From Pseudoalteromonas sp. HM-SA03 (lineage in GTDB: Bacteria; Pseudomonadota; Gammaproteobacteria; Enterobacterales; Alteromonadaceae): a stretch of 40,056 bases of DNA. Both the position numbers and the translations under genes were made by a program. Positions within the stretch are counted from its first letter, which is position 1. Each line of letters begins with the position of its first letter. Location: positions 72,447 to 112,502 of the forward strand of contig NZ_NSDG01000082.1 in assembly GCF_002289345.1 (NCBI RefSeq). The letters run 5' to 3'. Shown one piece after another: positions 26,427 to 34,383 of this stretch. The notes beneath the pieces were generated by a model. That model did not search any database, was not told the DNA's origin, and was given only the letters and a program-made list of their open reading frames with translations.

Positions 26427-27842
26427 TTATTTTAGCTTCGAAATATCAAGCGCTTGCCAATGAGGGAAGTGCTTGCGAACTAATGCATTAAACTCAATCT
26501 CAAATTCACTAAACTGACTTGAGGACGTTGCTGTTGCTGCTTCAACCGTTTCCACCATACCCGCACCTATGGTTAGGTTTGATAGGCGATCAATTAAGAT
26601 AAACGAGCCAGTTTCACGATTATTTAAATACTCATCCGCAACGACATTTTCTGTCAGCTCGATGGTCACGATAGCAATTTCATTCAATGACAATGAATCG
26701 GCTTGACCGTGCTCAAGTGTATTCACATCGATAGTGTGCTCGATATTTTTCACGATTGCCGCGGTTTTCTTGCTACCCAATTTAAGGTTATAACTTTTAC
26801 CCAATTGTAGTGGTGTTTCGTGCATCCATACCAGCTTAGCAGTGATCTGATTCGTCACCTGAGCAGTCGACTCTGCAGGCACAATCACATCGCCACGACT
26901 CACATCGACTTCATCTGCTAGGGTGATAGTGAATGCTTGTCCGGTTTCCACTTGGGTTAGATTGCCATCAAAAGTCACGAGTTCTTTAATGGTTGAAGTC
27001 TTACCTGATGGCAATACTTTAACCGCTTGGCCAACGCTTAAACTACCAGAAGTTAATGTGCCTTGGAAACCACGAAAATCTAGGTTAGGACGTACTACAT
27101 ATTGCACTGGGAAGCGCGCTTCAAAACCATGATTAGGCTCTGCTGCTGGAGAATCTTCCAGCAGTTCCAGCAATGGTTTGTCTTGATAATAAGGCGTGTT
27201 TTCTGAGCGGTTTACAACATTGTCGCCTTTAAGTGCTGACATTGGCACAAAGCGAATATCTCGTACATTCAGTTGCTCAGCAAACTTCAAGTAGTCGGCC
27301 TTTATGCGCTCAAATACGGCCTCATCAAAGTCAACAATATCCATCTTGTTTATCGCGACAACGAACTGTCTGATACCCAGTGAATCACAGATAAAGCTAT
27401 GGCGTTTAGTCTGAACTTGTACACCATAACGGGCATCGACAAGGATAATCGCCAAATCGCTGGTCGAAGCACCTGTAACCATATTACGTGTGTATTGCTC
27501 GTGTCCTGGTGTATCGGCAATAATAAATTTACGCTTCGCAGTTGAGAAATAGCGGTAAGCCACATCAATGGTAATCCCTTGCTCACGCTCTGCCTGTAAG
27601 CCATCAACAAGTAACGCTAAATCTAGATCTTCACCCGCATTGCCGACTTTTTCATTGTCTTTGTGTAGCGCAGCTAATTGATCTTCATAGATTTGATGGC
27701 TATCGTGTAGCAAACGGCCGATCAGCGTTGATTTACCATCATCTACGCTACCGCAGGTCATCATGCGCAACAAGCTCTTGTCTTGCTGACGCGCTAAGTA
27801 GGTTTCAATGCCTAATTCTTTCACTTCATTTGCTGTTGACAT
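26427..27842 (-). CDS. cysN: Sulfate adenylyltransferase subunit 1 (GTPase)
   Basis: CysN is the GTP-hydrolysing subunit that drives APS formation by CysD. The 471 residues follow the EF-Tu-like plan: a G domain with GSVDDGKSTLIGRLL, DTPGHEQYTRNM and NKMD, then two beta-barrel domains with PVQYVVRPNLDFRGFQGTL and VWMHETPLQLGKSYNLK. It ends at SKLK without a fused APS kinase, in agreement with a separate cysC. The start ATG overlaps the cysD stop by one base (TAATG), a sign of translational coupling. Confidence 0.98.
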   Translation of the reverse strand: MSTANEVKELGIETYLARQQDKSLLRMMTCGSVDDGKSTLIGRLLHDSHQIYEDQLAALHKDNEKVGNAGEDLDLALLVDGLQAEREQGITIDVAYRYFSTAKRKFIIADTPGHEQYTRNMVTGASTSDLAIILVDARYGVQVQTKRHSFICDSLGIRQFVVAINKMDIVDFDEAVFERIKADYLKFAEQLNVRDIRFVPMSALKGDNVVNRSENTPYYQDKPLLELLEDSPAAEPNHGFEARFPVQYVVRPNLDFRGFQGTLTSGSLSVGQAVKVLPSGKTSTIKELVTFDGNLTQVETGQAFTITLADEVDVSRGDVIVPAESTAQVTNQITAKLVWMHETPLQLGKSYNLKLGSKKTAAIVKNIEHTIDVNTLEHGQADSLSLNEIAIVTIELTENVVADEYLNNRETGSFILIDRLSNLTIGAGMVETVEAATATSSSQFSEFEIEFNALVRKHFPHWQALDISKLK

Positions 27843-28741
27843 TAGAAATACCCCTCGCGCTTTTTCTTCTCCATTGATCCTGATGAATCATGATCAATCA
27901 CTCGTCCTTCACGTTCTGATGACGTAGATAACAACATTTCTTCGATAATTCCAGTGAGCGTATCGGCCTCTGATTCAACTGCTCCCGTTAGTGGGTAACA
28001 GCCAAGCGTTCTGAAGCGTACTGATTTCATTTCTGGCACTTCACCTTCGGCAAGTGGCATGCGGTCGTCATCGACCATAATTAACGTCCCGTTACGCTCA
28101 ACAACCGGTCTTGGCTTCGAGAGGTAAAGTGGCACTATCTCAATACCTTCTTGGTAGATATATTGCCAAATATCGAGCTCTGTCCAGTTTGATAATGGGA
28201 AAACTCGAATGCTTTCACCAGGGTTCACTTGACCGTTATACGTATTCCATAACTCCGGACGTTGGTTTTTAGGATCCCAGCGGTGGTGTTTATCTCTAAA
28301 TGAATAGACTCGTTCTTTTGCGCGAGACTTTTCTTCATCACGGCGCGCACCACCAAAGGCCGCATCAAAGCCATATTGATCTAGCGCTTGTTTCAGGCCT
28401 TGCGTTTTCATGATATCGGTATGCTTAGATGAACCATGAACAAATGGACTGATGTTCATCTCAAGTCCTTCTGGATTTTTGTGCACAAGCAGTTCAAATC
28501 CATACTCTTTTGCTAATCTATCGCGAAATTCGATCATTTCTCTAAACTTCCAATTGGTATCAACATGGAGTAGAGGAAAAGGGATCTTCGCAGGGTAGAA
28601 AGCCTTACGAGCAAGGTGAAGCAGTACCGACGAGTCTTTACCAATCGAATACAGCATTACCGGGTTTTCAAACTCTGCGGCAACCTCTCGGATGATCTTT
28701 ATGCTCTCAGCTTCGAGTTGCTGGAGATGGGTTAAAGCCAT
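27842..28741 (-). CDS. cysD: Sulfate adenylyltransferase subunit 2
   Basis: CysD is the catalytic ATP sulfurylase subunit that joins sulfate and ATP to make APS. The 299 residues are standard. The PP-loop is [65 protein letters not shown] and [13 protein letters not shown] follow, and the C-terminal RDHDSS-type end appears as [21 protein letters not shown]. All are diagnostic. It follows cysG after a 42-bp gap and overlaps cysN by one base. Confidence 0.98.
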   Translation of the reverse strand: MALTHLQQLEAESIKIIREVAAEFENPVMLYSIGKDSSVLLHLARKAFYPAKIPFPLLHVDTNWKFREMIEFRDRLAKEYGFELLVHKNPEGLEMNISPFVHGSSKHTDIMKTQGLKQALDQYGFDAAFGGARRDEEKSRAKERVYSFRDKHHRWDPKNQRPELWNTYNGQVNPGESIRVFPLSNWTELDIWQYIYQEGIEIVPLYLSKPRPVVERNGTLIMVDDDRMPLAEGEVPEMKSVRFRTLGCYPLTGAVESEADTLTGIIEEMLLSTSSEREGRVIDHDSSGSMEKKKREGYF

Positions 28742-28783
28742 GATTAATGTCCTACTTATAAATTTAACTATCTTGTACTTTAA

Positions 28784-30205
28784 TTACGCGACTTGCGTAA
28801 TGGGTTGAGCAAAGCTACTGATTTGATTGTTTTTATTAAACCAAGCTAATTGCTCATGTAATGCTGCTACTTCACCAATAATCAATAGTGCTGGCGACTG
28901 AATATCATGCGCAGTAATAGTCTCTGCAAGTTGACCTAATTGTGTTCTTACGACACGCTGAGATTTGCGCGTGCCATTCTCAACAATGGCTACAGGTGTA
29001 TTCGGCGAGCGACCGTGAGCGAGTAATTGTGCCTGAATATGCGGCGATTTTATCACTCCCATGTATACAGCAAGCGTTTGATTCGCCTTAGCCAAGCCTT
29101 CCCAGTCGAGTTCTTGTCCATCTTGCTTGCAATGCCCAGTCACAAATTGAATAGCTTGAGCATAGTCTCTATGAGTTAATGGAATACCAGCGTACGCGCT
29201 ACACCCTGCAGCAGCAGTAATGCCAGGAACAATTTGATATTTCACGTTATTTTCTGCTAATACTTGTACTTCTTCGCCACCGCGACCGTAAATAAATGGG
29301 TCGCCGCCTTTTATCCTACAAACCTTTTTACCTTGTTTGGCTAAATCAACCAAAATCTCATTGGTGTGTTCTTGTTTAACACTATGATTACCGGCTTTTT
29401 TACCCACGCAGATTAAATCAGCGTCACGACGTACAAGATCCATGATTTCGTCAGATACCAGATAATCATACACTACCACATCGGCTTGTTGCATTAGTTG
29501 TAATGCCTTAAGTGTCAGTAGCTCAGGGTCGCCAGGACCCGCACCGACGACATAAACCTCGCCTTCAGGGGAGGGAGTGCTTTCTAGCATGGCTTCAAGT
29601 TGAATTTGCGCATTTTCATTGTTACCAGCTTGTACTTCACTTACCACATTTGAATCAAAGACGGATTCCCAAAACTGACGGCGGTCAGCAAAGTGTTTAA
29701 AACGTGCTTTCACTTTATGTCTGAATTGACCAACAAGCGTTGCCAGCGGACCAATATGCTGTGGAATAAGGGTTTCTAACTTCTCTCGTAATCGTCTTGC
29801 AAGGACGGGCGCAGTTCCTGCACTGGATATGGCAATCGTTATAGGGTTTCTATCCACGATTGAAGGAAAAATAAAATTACACTTTGGTTGGTCGTCGACG
29901 ACGTTGACGAAAAGGTTACGAGCTTCAGCAAGCTTTGCCACCTCTGCATTTACTATTTCAATATTCGTTGCCGCAACGACTAACATGGCCTTGTCTAGGT
30001 CTGATGCGTCAAACGGCTTATGCCGAAGTACAACGCTTGAGTCTGCTGCTAGTGATAAAAGCTCAGGGCAAAACTCAGGTGAAACCAAAGTGACTGCTGC
30101 ATTGACTTTTAGAAAGGCGCGACACTTTCTCAGCGCAACCTCACCACCACCTACAATTAATACAGGTTTATTTTCTAGTCTGGTAAAAATTGGCAAGTAT
30201 TGCAC
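28784..30205 (-). CDS. cysG: Siroheme synthase, trifunctional
   Basis: CysG makes siroheme, the cofactor of CysI, from uroporphyrinogen III. It unites precorrin-2 dehydrogenase and sirohydrochlorin ferrochelatase (residues about 1-210; VLIVGGGEVALRKCRAFL for NAD, and FIFPSIVDRNPITIAISSAGTAPVLARRLREKLE) with uroporphyrinogen-III methyltransferase (about 215-460; YVVGAGPGDPELLTLKALQLMQQADVVVYD, RIKGGDPFIYGRGGEE, VPGITAAAGCSAYAGIPLTHRDYAQ). Length 473 is near that of E. coli CysG (457). It is the first gene of the minus-strand cys run, so its upstream region probably carries the operon promoter; a 22-bp palindrome lies 30 bp upstream of the start. Confidence 0.97.
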   Translation of the reverse strand: MQYLPIFTRLENKPVLIVGGGEVALRKCRAFLKVNAAVTLVSPEFCPELLSLAADSSVVLRHKPFDASDLDKAMLVVAATNIEIVNAEVAKLAEARNLFVNVVDDQPKCNFIFPSIVDRNPITIAISSAGTAPVLARRLREKLETLIPQHIGPLATLVGQFRHKVKARFKHFADRRQFWESVFDSNVVSEVQAGNNENAQIQLEAMLESTPSPEGEVYVVGAGPGDPELLTLKALQLMQQADVVVYDYLVSDEIMDLVRRDADLICVGKKAGNHSVKQEHTNEILVDLAKQGKKVCRIKGGDPFIYGRGGEEVQVLAENNVKYQIVPGITAAAGCSAYAGIPLTHRDYAQAIQFVTGHCKQDGQELDWEGLAKANQTLAVYMGVIKSPHIQAQLLAHGRSPNTPVAIVENGTRKSQRVVRTQLGQLAETITAHDIQSPALLIIGEVAALHEQLAWFNKNNQISSFAQPITQVA

Positions 30206-30234
30206 GATAACCTCTGCTGAACATCACGACGGTT

Positions 30235-30256
30235 GATATCAATATTAATTGATATC
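30235..30256. promoter_or_regulatory. Perfect 22-bp palindrome upstream of cysG
   Basis: Arms GATATCAAT (30235-30243) and ATTGATATC (30248-30256) flank ATTA. It begins 30 bp before the cysG start, where a repressor or a positively acting factor could bind at or near the transcription start. Its length and perfect symmetry stand out in the 348-bp cysG-deoC gap. No regulator can be named from the sequence. Confidence 0.5.
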
Positions 30257-30272
30257 GGTAATAGAGCGCAGC

Positions 30273-30362
30273 ATATAGAGTTGCAAATGTGGGAAAAAAT
30301 AATTTAAACCGACTCTATATAGCTAAAAGTTATAAAGAAAGCGGTTAAATCTCACTTTCTTT
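30273..30362. repeat. Two further inverted repeats in the cysG-deoC gap
   Basis: First pair: ATATAGAGT (30273-30281) and ACTCTATAT (30312-30320). Second pair: AAAGAAAG (30334-30341) and CTTTCTTT (30355-30362), followed by TTATTT. The second resembles a weak AT-rich terminator on the plus strand; nothing is transcribed into it as far as I can see. The rest of the gap up to 30460 is AT-rich with no confident promoter. Confidence 0.35.
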
Positions 30363-30473
30363 TTATTTCATATAGTTAGCCAGTATTTTACCGTGATTTT
30401 ATGATTATAGTGTTTGGTTATGAGATATTCATTTTATGAACAATAGAAGAAACAGCGTCCGAGAGGTAATTGT

Positions 30474-30521
30474 ATGCGGACATTTGTCCTATTGTTGGTC
30501 CTGCTGTATGCATTTAACTAG
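30474..30521 (+). CDS. Possible 15-residue hydrophobic peptide ORF upstream of deoC
   Basis: ATG 30474 opens 15 codons, MRTFVLLLVLLYAFN, ending at TAG 30519-30521. AGAGG lies seven bases before the ATG, a better ribosome binding site than most genes here have. The peptide is one short hydrophobic run after an Arg, as in tiny membrane proteins. deoC starts 32 bp after the stop. It could be a small membrane peptide, a leader peptide or a chance frame; the length is too short for composition to decide. Confidence 0.4.
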   Translation: MRTFVLLLVLLYAFN

Positions 30522-30553
30522 GCTTATTACATAGAGTGAAAAGGAACACGGTA

Positions 30554-31303
30554 ATGACTTTACAATCTGATGCTCGGTTGTCGCTGAGTTTAATGGATTT
30601 GACCTCTTTGAAAGAGGACGATACGCCGGCAAGTATTCTCGCGTTATTGAATAGCATTAACCCTGATATTGGACTACCAGCGGCTATTTGTGTGTATCCG
30701 CAGTTTGTGACGTTAGTAAAAGAAGAGTTGGAAAAGCGTGAGTGGCCGCAGATAAAAGTGGCAACGGTGACCAACTTCCCATCTGGAAAACAAAAGCTCC
30801 AGCAGGTCGTTGCACAAACTCATTCAGCAATCGCAGATGGTGCCGACGAAATTGATCTTGTGCTTCCTTATCAGCAGCTGATGGCGGGTGACCCAGATAC
30901 ACCTTGGCAATATGTGCATTCAAGCAAGCTTGCTTGTCAAGGTAAAGCAAAGCTCAAGGTCATCATCGAAAGTGGCGTATTGGCTAAGCCAAAGCTCATT
31001 GCGGAAGCCGCGCAGCTTGCCATAATGGCGGGCGCGGACTTTGTTAAAACAAGTACAGGAAAGGTTGCTGTCAATGCTACACCTGAAGCGGCTGAAGTTA
31101 TCCTTAAGACAATCAAAAGCAGCGGTAAATCGGTTGGATTTAAAGCGGCCGGTGGAGTAAAGTCAGTGGTTGAAGCGCAGCGATATTTACGATTGGCTGA
31201 AGAAATTATGGGGGCCGAGTGGCTCAATGCCAAGAATTTTAGATTCGGTGCTTCAAGCTTATTGAGTGATGTAGCAGTGGTTGTGAATGGACAGAGCGAG
31301 TGA
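30554..31303 (+). CDS. deoC: Deoxyribose-phosphate aldolase
   Basis: DeoC cleaves 2-deoxyribose 5-phosphate to acetaldehyde and glyceraldehyde 3-phosphate in deoxynucleoside breakdown. From ATG 30554 it is 249 residues; a GTG at 30536 is in frame, but AAAAGGAA lies before 30554. Active-site residues are in place: Lys165 in ADFVKTSTGK (Schiff base), Lys197 in GFKAAGGVKS, and Asp101 in ADEIDLVLPY. The usual partners deoA, deoB and deoD are not in the window, so it is separated from a deo operon. The next gene overlaps its 3' end by 17 bp and is probably co-transcribed. Confidence 0.96.
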   Translation: MTLQSDARLSLSLMDLTSLKEDDTPASILALLNSINPDIGLPAAICVYPQFVTLVKEELEKREWPQIKVATVTNFPSGKQKLQQVVAQTHSAIADGADEIDLVLPYQQLMAGDPDTPWQYVHSSKLACQGKAKLKVIIESGVLAKPKLIAEAAQLAIMAGADFVKTSTGKVAVNATPEAAEVILKTIKSSGKSVGFKAAGGVKSVVEAQRYLRLAEEIMGAEWLNAKNFRFGASSLLSDVAVVVNGQSE

Positions 31304-31787
31304 AGCAGAAAAAATAAAACTTGAGCATGACGCGGCTAAACTGTTTTTACGCAGTTATGAAAAGCAGTTTGCAGTGCATATGCGCCATATTTGGCACAAT
31401 GAGCCCAATAAACCAGACGTCAGTTGTTATCAAGGAAAAATACAGCTTGATATAGAAATATCCCATTTTTATGCCAGTGAGAAAGAAGCGATGGCTGTGC
31501 TTGGGCGTCAGCTGTCTCTCTCCACGCAAAGAGAGCTGGCAGCAATGAGTCAAGCCGCTGACTCCGATCAACTGAGTATCGGCTTACAGCGGCTGCTCAA
31601 TCAAAAAGCCAAAAAACATTATGATTCACAACGTGTTTGGTTGTTAATTCGAAATGCCAGCCCCATTTATCATCTTGACGATTTTAAGCGCTTAAAAGCC
31701 ACTTGGGAGATCCCTGATTGTCATCCATTTGAGCAAGTTTGGGTGCTTTGTGATTTTTATCACGGAGATTTATTGCGTCTTTTCTGA
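31287..31787 (+). CDS. Unrecognised 166-residue protein overlapping deoC
   Basis: I do not recognise a family with confidence. The protein is soluble, basic to neutral, with no signal peptide. It starts helical (EAEKIKLEHDAAKLFLRSYEKQFAVHMRHIWHN). A strand-like section follows (PDVSCYQGKIQLDIEISHFYASEKEAM), then a helical middle, and a beta-alpha end: KHYDSQRVWLLIRNASPIYHLDDF, FEQVWVLCDFYHGDLLRLF. The PD...LDIEI stretch recalls nuclease-like folds of the PD-(D/E)XK type, but the Lys is absent and I do not rely on it. The start ATG 31287 lies inside deoC, overlapping 17 bp, which suggests translational coupling. Codon use looks like that of its neighbours. Confidence 0.7.
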   Translation: MDRASEAEKIKLEHDAAKLFLRSYEKQFAVHMRHIWHNEPNKPDVSCYQGKIQLDIEISHFYASEKEAMAVLGRQLSLSTQRELAAMSQAADSDQLSIGLQRLLNQKAKKHYDSQRVWLLIRNASPIYHLDDFKRLKATWEIPDCHPFEQVWVLCDFYHGDLLRLF

Positions 31788-31840
31788 AGACGTCGCAAAA
31801 CTAAGTTTAGATTAAATGTTACTTTGCATATCTTTTACAC

Positions 31841-31868
31841 TTGTTTTCGTTTGCTTCGTCAGTATAAT
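31841..31868 (+). promoter_or_regulatory. Promoter of the tRNA-Trp gene
   Basis: A perfect -10 TATAAT (31863-31868) lies 15 bp before the tRNA, with TTGTTT (31841-31846) as the -35 at a 16-bp spacing. A GGGC follows the -10, as in stringently controlled stable-RNA promoters. Confidence 0.75.
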
Positions 31869-31883
31869 GGGCATCCACTTTGC

Positions 31884-31960
31884 AGGGGCGTAGTTCCAAT
31901 TGGTAGAACAGCGGTCTCCAAAACCGATGGTTGCGGGTTCGAGTCCTGCCGCCCCTGCCA
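31884..31960 (+). tRNA. trpT: tRNA-Trp (anticodon CCA)
   Basis: A 77-base tRNA with encoded CCA. The acceptor stem AGGGGCG pairs with CGCCCCT. The D arm is GTTC/GAAC, the anticodon loop CTCCAAA holds CCA, and the T arm GCGGG-TTCGAGT-CCTGC is regular. It differs little from E. coli tRNA-Trp. The outermost anticodon-stem pair is G and A by sequence, so that stem has four regular pairs. It is directly upstream of secE. Confidence 0.97.
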
Positions 31961-32043
31961 ATTCAGCAACAAGTCCACATTTAAAATAACGTGACCCAAA
32001 ACCACTTAAGTCGCTTATTTGTAAATTTGGATTGAATGGATTT

Positions 32044-32062
32044 ACCCTGTTCTATGCAGGGT
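32044..32062. terminator. Small hairpin between tRNA-Trp and secE
   Basis: Arms ACCCTG and CAGGGT around a 7-base loop are followed by TGTTGTGT, not a pure T run. It could be a weak terminator, a processing stop for the tRNA transcript, or part of the secE leader. The 133-bp gap holds no other clear element. Confidence 0.4.
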
Positions 32063-32093
32063 TGTTGTGTCTGTATTTAAGGTAAAATTGATT

Positions 32094-32471
32094 ATGAGCA
32101 CTAATGTTGAAAACTCGTCAAGCTCGATGGACACGGTAAAGTGGCTAGCTGCTATTGCACTTCTAACTGGTGCCGTAGTTGGTAATTATCTATATGCCGA
32201 TTTATCTGTTTTAGTACGCGCTGTTGGCGTAGTTGCAGCTATCGCTGCGGCTTTGGGCATTTTGGTAACGACTGAAAAAGGCCGTACCTTTATCGCTTTT
32301 GCTAAAGAATCACGTATTGAAGTACGTAAGGTTATCTGGCCAACGCGTCAGGAAGCGACTCACACTACTTTCATCGTGATCATTGCAACGGTGATTATGG
32401 CATTAATCCTATGGGGATTAGATGGTATACTTTTCCGTGCAGTAGGCTTTTTAACTGGATTGGAGATCTGA
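32094..32471 (+). CDS. secE: Preprotein translocase subunit SecE
   Basis: SecE is the essential clamp subunit of the SecYEG channel in the inner membrane. From ATG 32094 it is 125 residues; a frame open from 32067 would add nine residues, but [15 protein letters not shown] is the natural start, with AAGG eleven bases upstream. Three membrane segments are seen, at about 16-36, 41-60 and 90-115, as in the E. coli protein (127 residues) and unlike single-span SecE of many bacteria. The conserved cytoplasmic stretch [24 protein letters not shown] precedes the last helix. It is followed by nusG after four bases, so the two are co-translated. Confidence 0.97.
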   Translation: MSTNVENSSSSMDTVKWLAAIALLTGAVVGNYLYADLSVLVRAVGVVAAIAAALGILVTTEKGRTFIAFAKESRIEVRKVIWPTRQEATHTTFIVIIATVIMALILWGLDGILFRAVGFLTGLEI

Positions 32472-32475
32472 TCCC

Positions 32476-33033
32476 ATGTCGGATGAGAACAAAGAAAAGA
32501 AATTACGTTGGTACGTGATCCAAGCGTTTTCAGGTTTTGAAAAACGCGTAGCACAAACCATTATCGAGCATATTAAAATCGAAGGGTTAGAAGACCTATT
32601 CGGTGAGATCCTTGTGCCGACTGAAGAAGTGGTTGAAATGCGTGCAGGTCAGAAACGTAAATCTGAGCGTAAATTCTTCCCTGGCTACGTATTAGTTCAA
32701 ATGGTGATGGATGATGCCTCTTGGCACTTGGTGAATAGTACACCGCGTGTAATGGGCTTTGTTGGTGGTACGTCAGACCGTCCTGCACCAATCAGTCAAA
32801 AAGAAGCGGATCGTATTCTTAACCGTCTGCAAGAAAATGCTGAAGCACCGAAACCTGCTACTTTATTTGAGCCGGGTGAAGTGGTTCGTGTTACAGATGG
32901 TCCATTTGCTGATTTCAACGGTGTGGTTGAAGAAGTGGATTACGAAAAGAGTCGCCTGAAAGTATCGGTACTTATTTTCGGTCGTTCAACGCCTGTAGAC
33001 CTAGAATTTGGTCAGGTTGAGAAAGACAAATAA
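32476..33033 (+). CDS. nusG: Transcription termination/antitermination factor NusG
   Basis: NusG binds RNA polymerase, supports Rho termination and links transcription to translation. The 185 residues show the NGN domain ([59 protein letters not shown]) and the C-terminal KOW domain ([52 protein letters not shown]). All conserved. GGAGAT overlapping the end of secE serves as ribosome binding site. A strong terminator follows. Confidence 0.99.
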   Translation: MSDENKEKKLRWYVIQAFSGFEKRVAQTIIEHIKIEGLEDLFGEILVPTEEVVEMRAGQKRKSERKFFPGYVLVQMVMDDASWHLVNSTPRVMGFVGGTSDRPAPISQKEADRILNRLQENAEAPKPATLFEPGEVVRVTDGPFADFNGVVEEVDYEKSRLKVSVLIFGRSTPVDLEFGQVEKDK

Positions 33034-33055
33034 ATTCTAACTTGAAAAAGTTGTC

Positions 33056-33092
33056 AAAGGCCGCTGATTAATCTATAATCAGCGGCCTTTTT
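33056..33092 (+). terminator. Strong intrinsic terminator after nusG
   Basis: Perfect 15-bp arms (33056-33070 and 33076-33090), starting AAAGGCCGCTG, surround a 5-base loop ATCTA and run into TTTTT. It separates secE-nusG from the ribosomal-protein genes. Confidence 0.95.
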
Positions 33093-33200
33093 GTTGTACG
33101 CAAAAATATGCGGCAAAAAGACTGAATTTTTTAACTGGGAAGCCGTTTGAGTACGCGTCCTCGCGCGCACGAGGCAAAGACCCACAATTGAGGTATTATC
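33093..33200 (+). promoter_or_regulatory. rplK leader region, candidate L1 autoregulatory site
   Basis: The 108 bp between the terminator and rplK hold a GC-rich hairpin CCTCG-CGCGCA-CGAGG (33159-33174), followed by GCAAAGACCCACAATTGAGG just before the start. In E. coli, L1 represses translation of rplK-rplA by binding a leader hairpin that mimics its 23S site. The same role here is inferred from location. I could not place a confident -10/-35 pair. Confidence 0.45.
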
Positions 33201-33629
33201 ATGGCTAAGAAAGTTGAAGCTCTAATCAAGCTACAAGTTGCTGCTGGTATGGCTAACCCTAGTCCTCCAGTAGGTCCTGCACTAGGTCAACACGGTGTAA
33301 ACATCATGGAATTCTGTAAAGCGTTCAACGCACGTACAGAGTCTATCGAAAAAGGCGCACCTGTTCCTGTTGTTATTTCTGTTTACAGTGACCGTTCTTT
33401 CACTTTTGAAATGAAGACTCCACCTGCGGCATACCTTCTTAAGAAGGCTGCTGGTATCAAGTCTGGTTCTGGTCGTCCTAACACTGAAAAAGTTGGTACA
33501 GTTACTCGTGCTCAACTTGAAGAGATCGTTGAGACGAAACGTCCAGATCTTACTGCTGCTGATATGGACGCAGCTGTACGCACGATTGCAGGTTCTGCAC
33601 GTGCAATGGGCTTGAACGTAGAGGAGTAA
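33201..33629 (+). CDS. rplK: 50S ribosomal protein L11
   Basis: L11 is part of the GTPase-associated centre with 23S rRNA and is needed for RelA activation. The 142 residues are the standard length. Signatures: [63 protein letters not shown] and the end [20 protein letters not shown] before the ATG gives a good ribosome binding site. Six bases separate it from rplA. Confidence 0.99.
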   Translation: MAKKVEALIKLQVAAGMANPSPPVGPALGQHGVNIMEFCKAFNARTESIEKGAPVPVVISVYSDRSFTFEMKTPPAAYLLKKAAGIKSGSGRPNTEKVGTVTRAQLEEIVETKRPDLTAADMDAAVRTIAGSARAMGLNVEE

Positions 33630-33635
33630 TTGAGA

Positions 33636-34340
33636 ATGGCTAAATTAACTAAGCGTATGCGTACTATCCGCGAGAAAGTGGATGCGACTAAAGAGTACGA
33701 AATCAACGAAGCTGTTGCTCTTCTAAAAGAACTTGCTACTGCTAAGTTCGTTGAAAGTGTTGACGTTGCTGTAAACCTAGGTATCGATGCTCGTAAATCT
33801 GACCAAAACGTACGTGGTGCAACTGTACTACCTCACGGTACTGGTCGTGATGTACGCGTAGCGGTATTCACTCAAGGTGCAAATGCTGAAGCTGCTAAAG
33901 AAGCTGGTGCTGATTTAGTAGGTATGGAAGACCTTGCAGAGCAAGTTAAGAAAGGCGAAATGAACTTTGACGTTGTTGTTGCTTCTCCAGATGCAATGCG
34001 CGTTGTTGGTCAACTAGGTCAAATCCTAGGTCCACGTGGTCTTATGCCTAACCCTAAGACAGGTACTGTAACGCCTAACGTTGCAGAAGCTGTTAAGAAC
34101 GCTAAAGCTGGTCAGGTTCGTTACCGTAACGATAAGAACGGTATCATCCACACTACTATCGGTAAAGTAGACTTTGATGCTAACCAACTTCAAGAAAACC
34201 TTGAAGCGCTAATCATCGCGCTTAAGAAGGCTAAGCCTTCTACTGCAAAAGGTACTTTTGTGAAGAAAGTAAGCATCTCTACTACGATGGGTGCTGGTGT
34301 TGCTTTAGACCAAGCTACTCTAAATACTCAAGTAGTATAA
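33636..34340 (+). CDS. rplA: 50S ribosomal protein L1
   Basis: L1 forms the mobile stalk near the E site and represses its own operon. From ATG 33636 it has 234 residues (E. coli 234). The open frame reaches a TTG at 33630, but [16 protein letters not shown] is the conserved start and has GAGGAG upstream, inside the end of rplK. Signatures include [45 protein letters not shown] and [18 protein letters not shown]. Confidence 0.99.
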   Translation: MAKLTKRMRTIREKVDATKEYEINEAVALLKELATAKFVESVDVAVNLGIDARKSDQNVRGATVLPHGTGRDVRVAVFTQGANAEAAKEAGADLVGMEDLAEQVKKGEMNFDVVVASPDAMRVVGQLGQILGPRGLMPNPKTGTVTPNVAEAVKNAKAGQVRYRNDKNGIIHTTIGKVDFDANQLQENLEALIIALKKAKPSTAKGTFVKKVSISTTMGAGVALDQATLNTQVV

Positions 34341-34354
34341 TTTAGAGTTTAGCG

Positions 34355-34383
34355 TTTACATGGCGTAAAAATTAGACTATAAT
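34355..34383 (+). promoter_or_regulatory. Strong promoter of rplJ-rplL-rpoB
   Basis: TTTACA (34355-34360), a 17-bp spacer and a perfect TATAAT (34378-34383) make one of the best sigma-70 matches in the window. It lies 14 bases after the rplA stop and 295 bp before rplJ, where the E. coli L10 promoter lies. It overlaps a hairpin. Confidence 0.8.

Noticed and set aside
30440..30460. Possible CRP site ATGA-GATAT-TCAT before deoC
   Set aside because: CRP regulates deo genes in E. coli, but the half-sites here lack the TGTGA/TCACA core and the spacing is five, not six.
31413..31470. PD-(D/E)XK nuclease call for the gene at 31287
   Set aside because: A PD and a DIEI occur at a suggestive distance, but the catalytic Lys is missing and no other core motif is clear.
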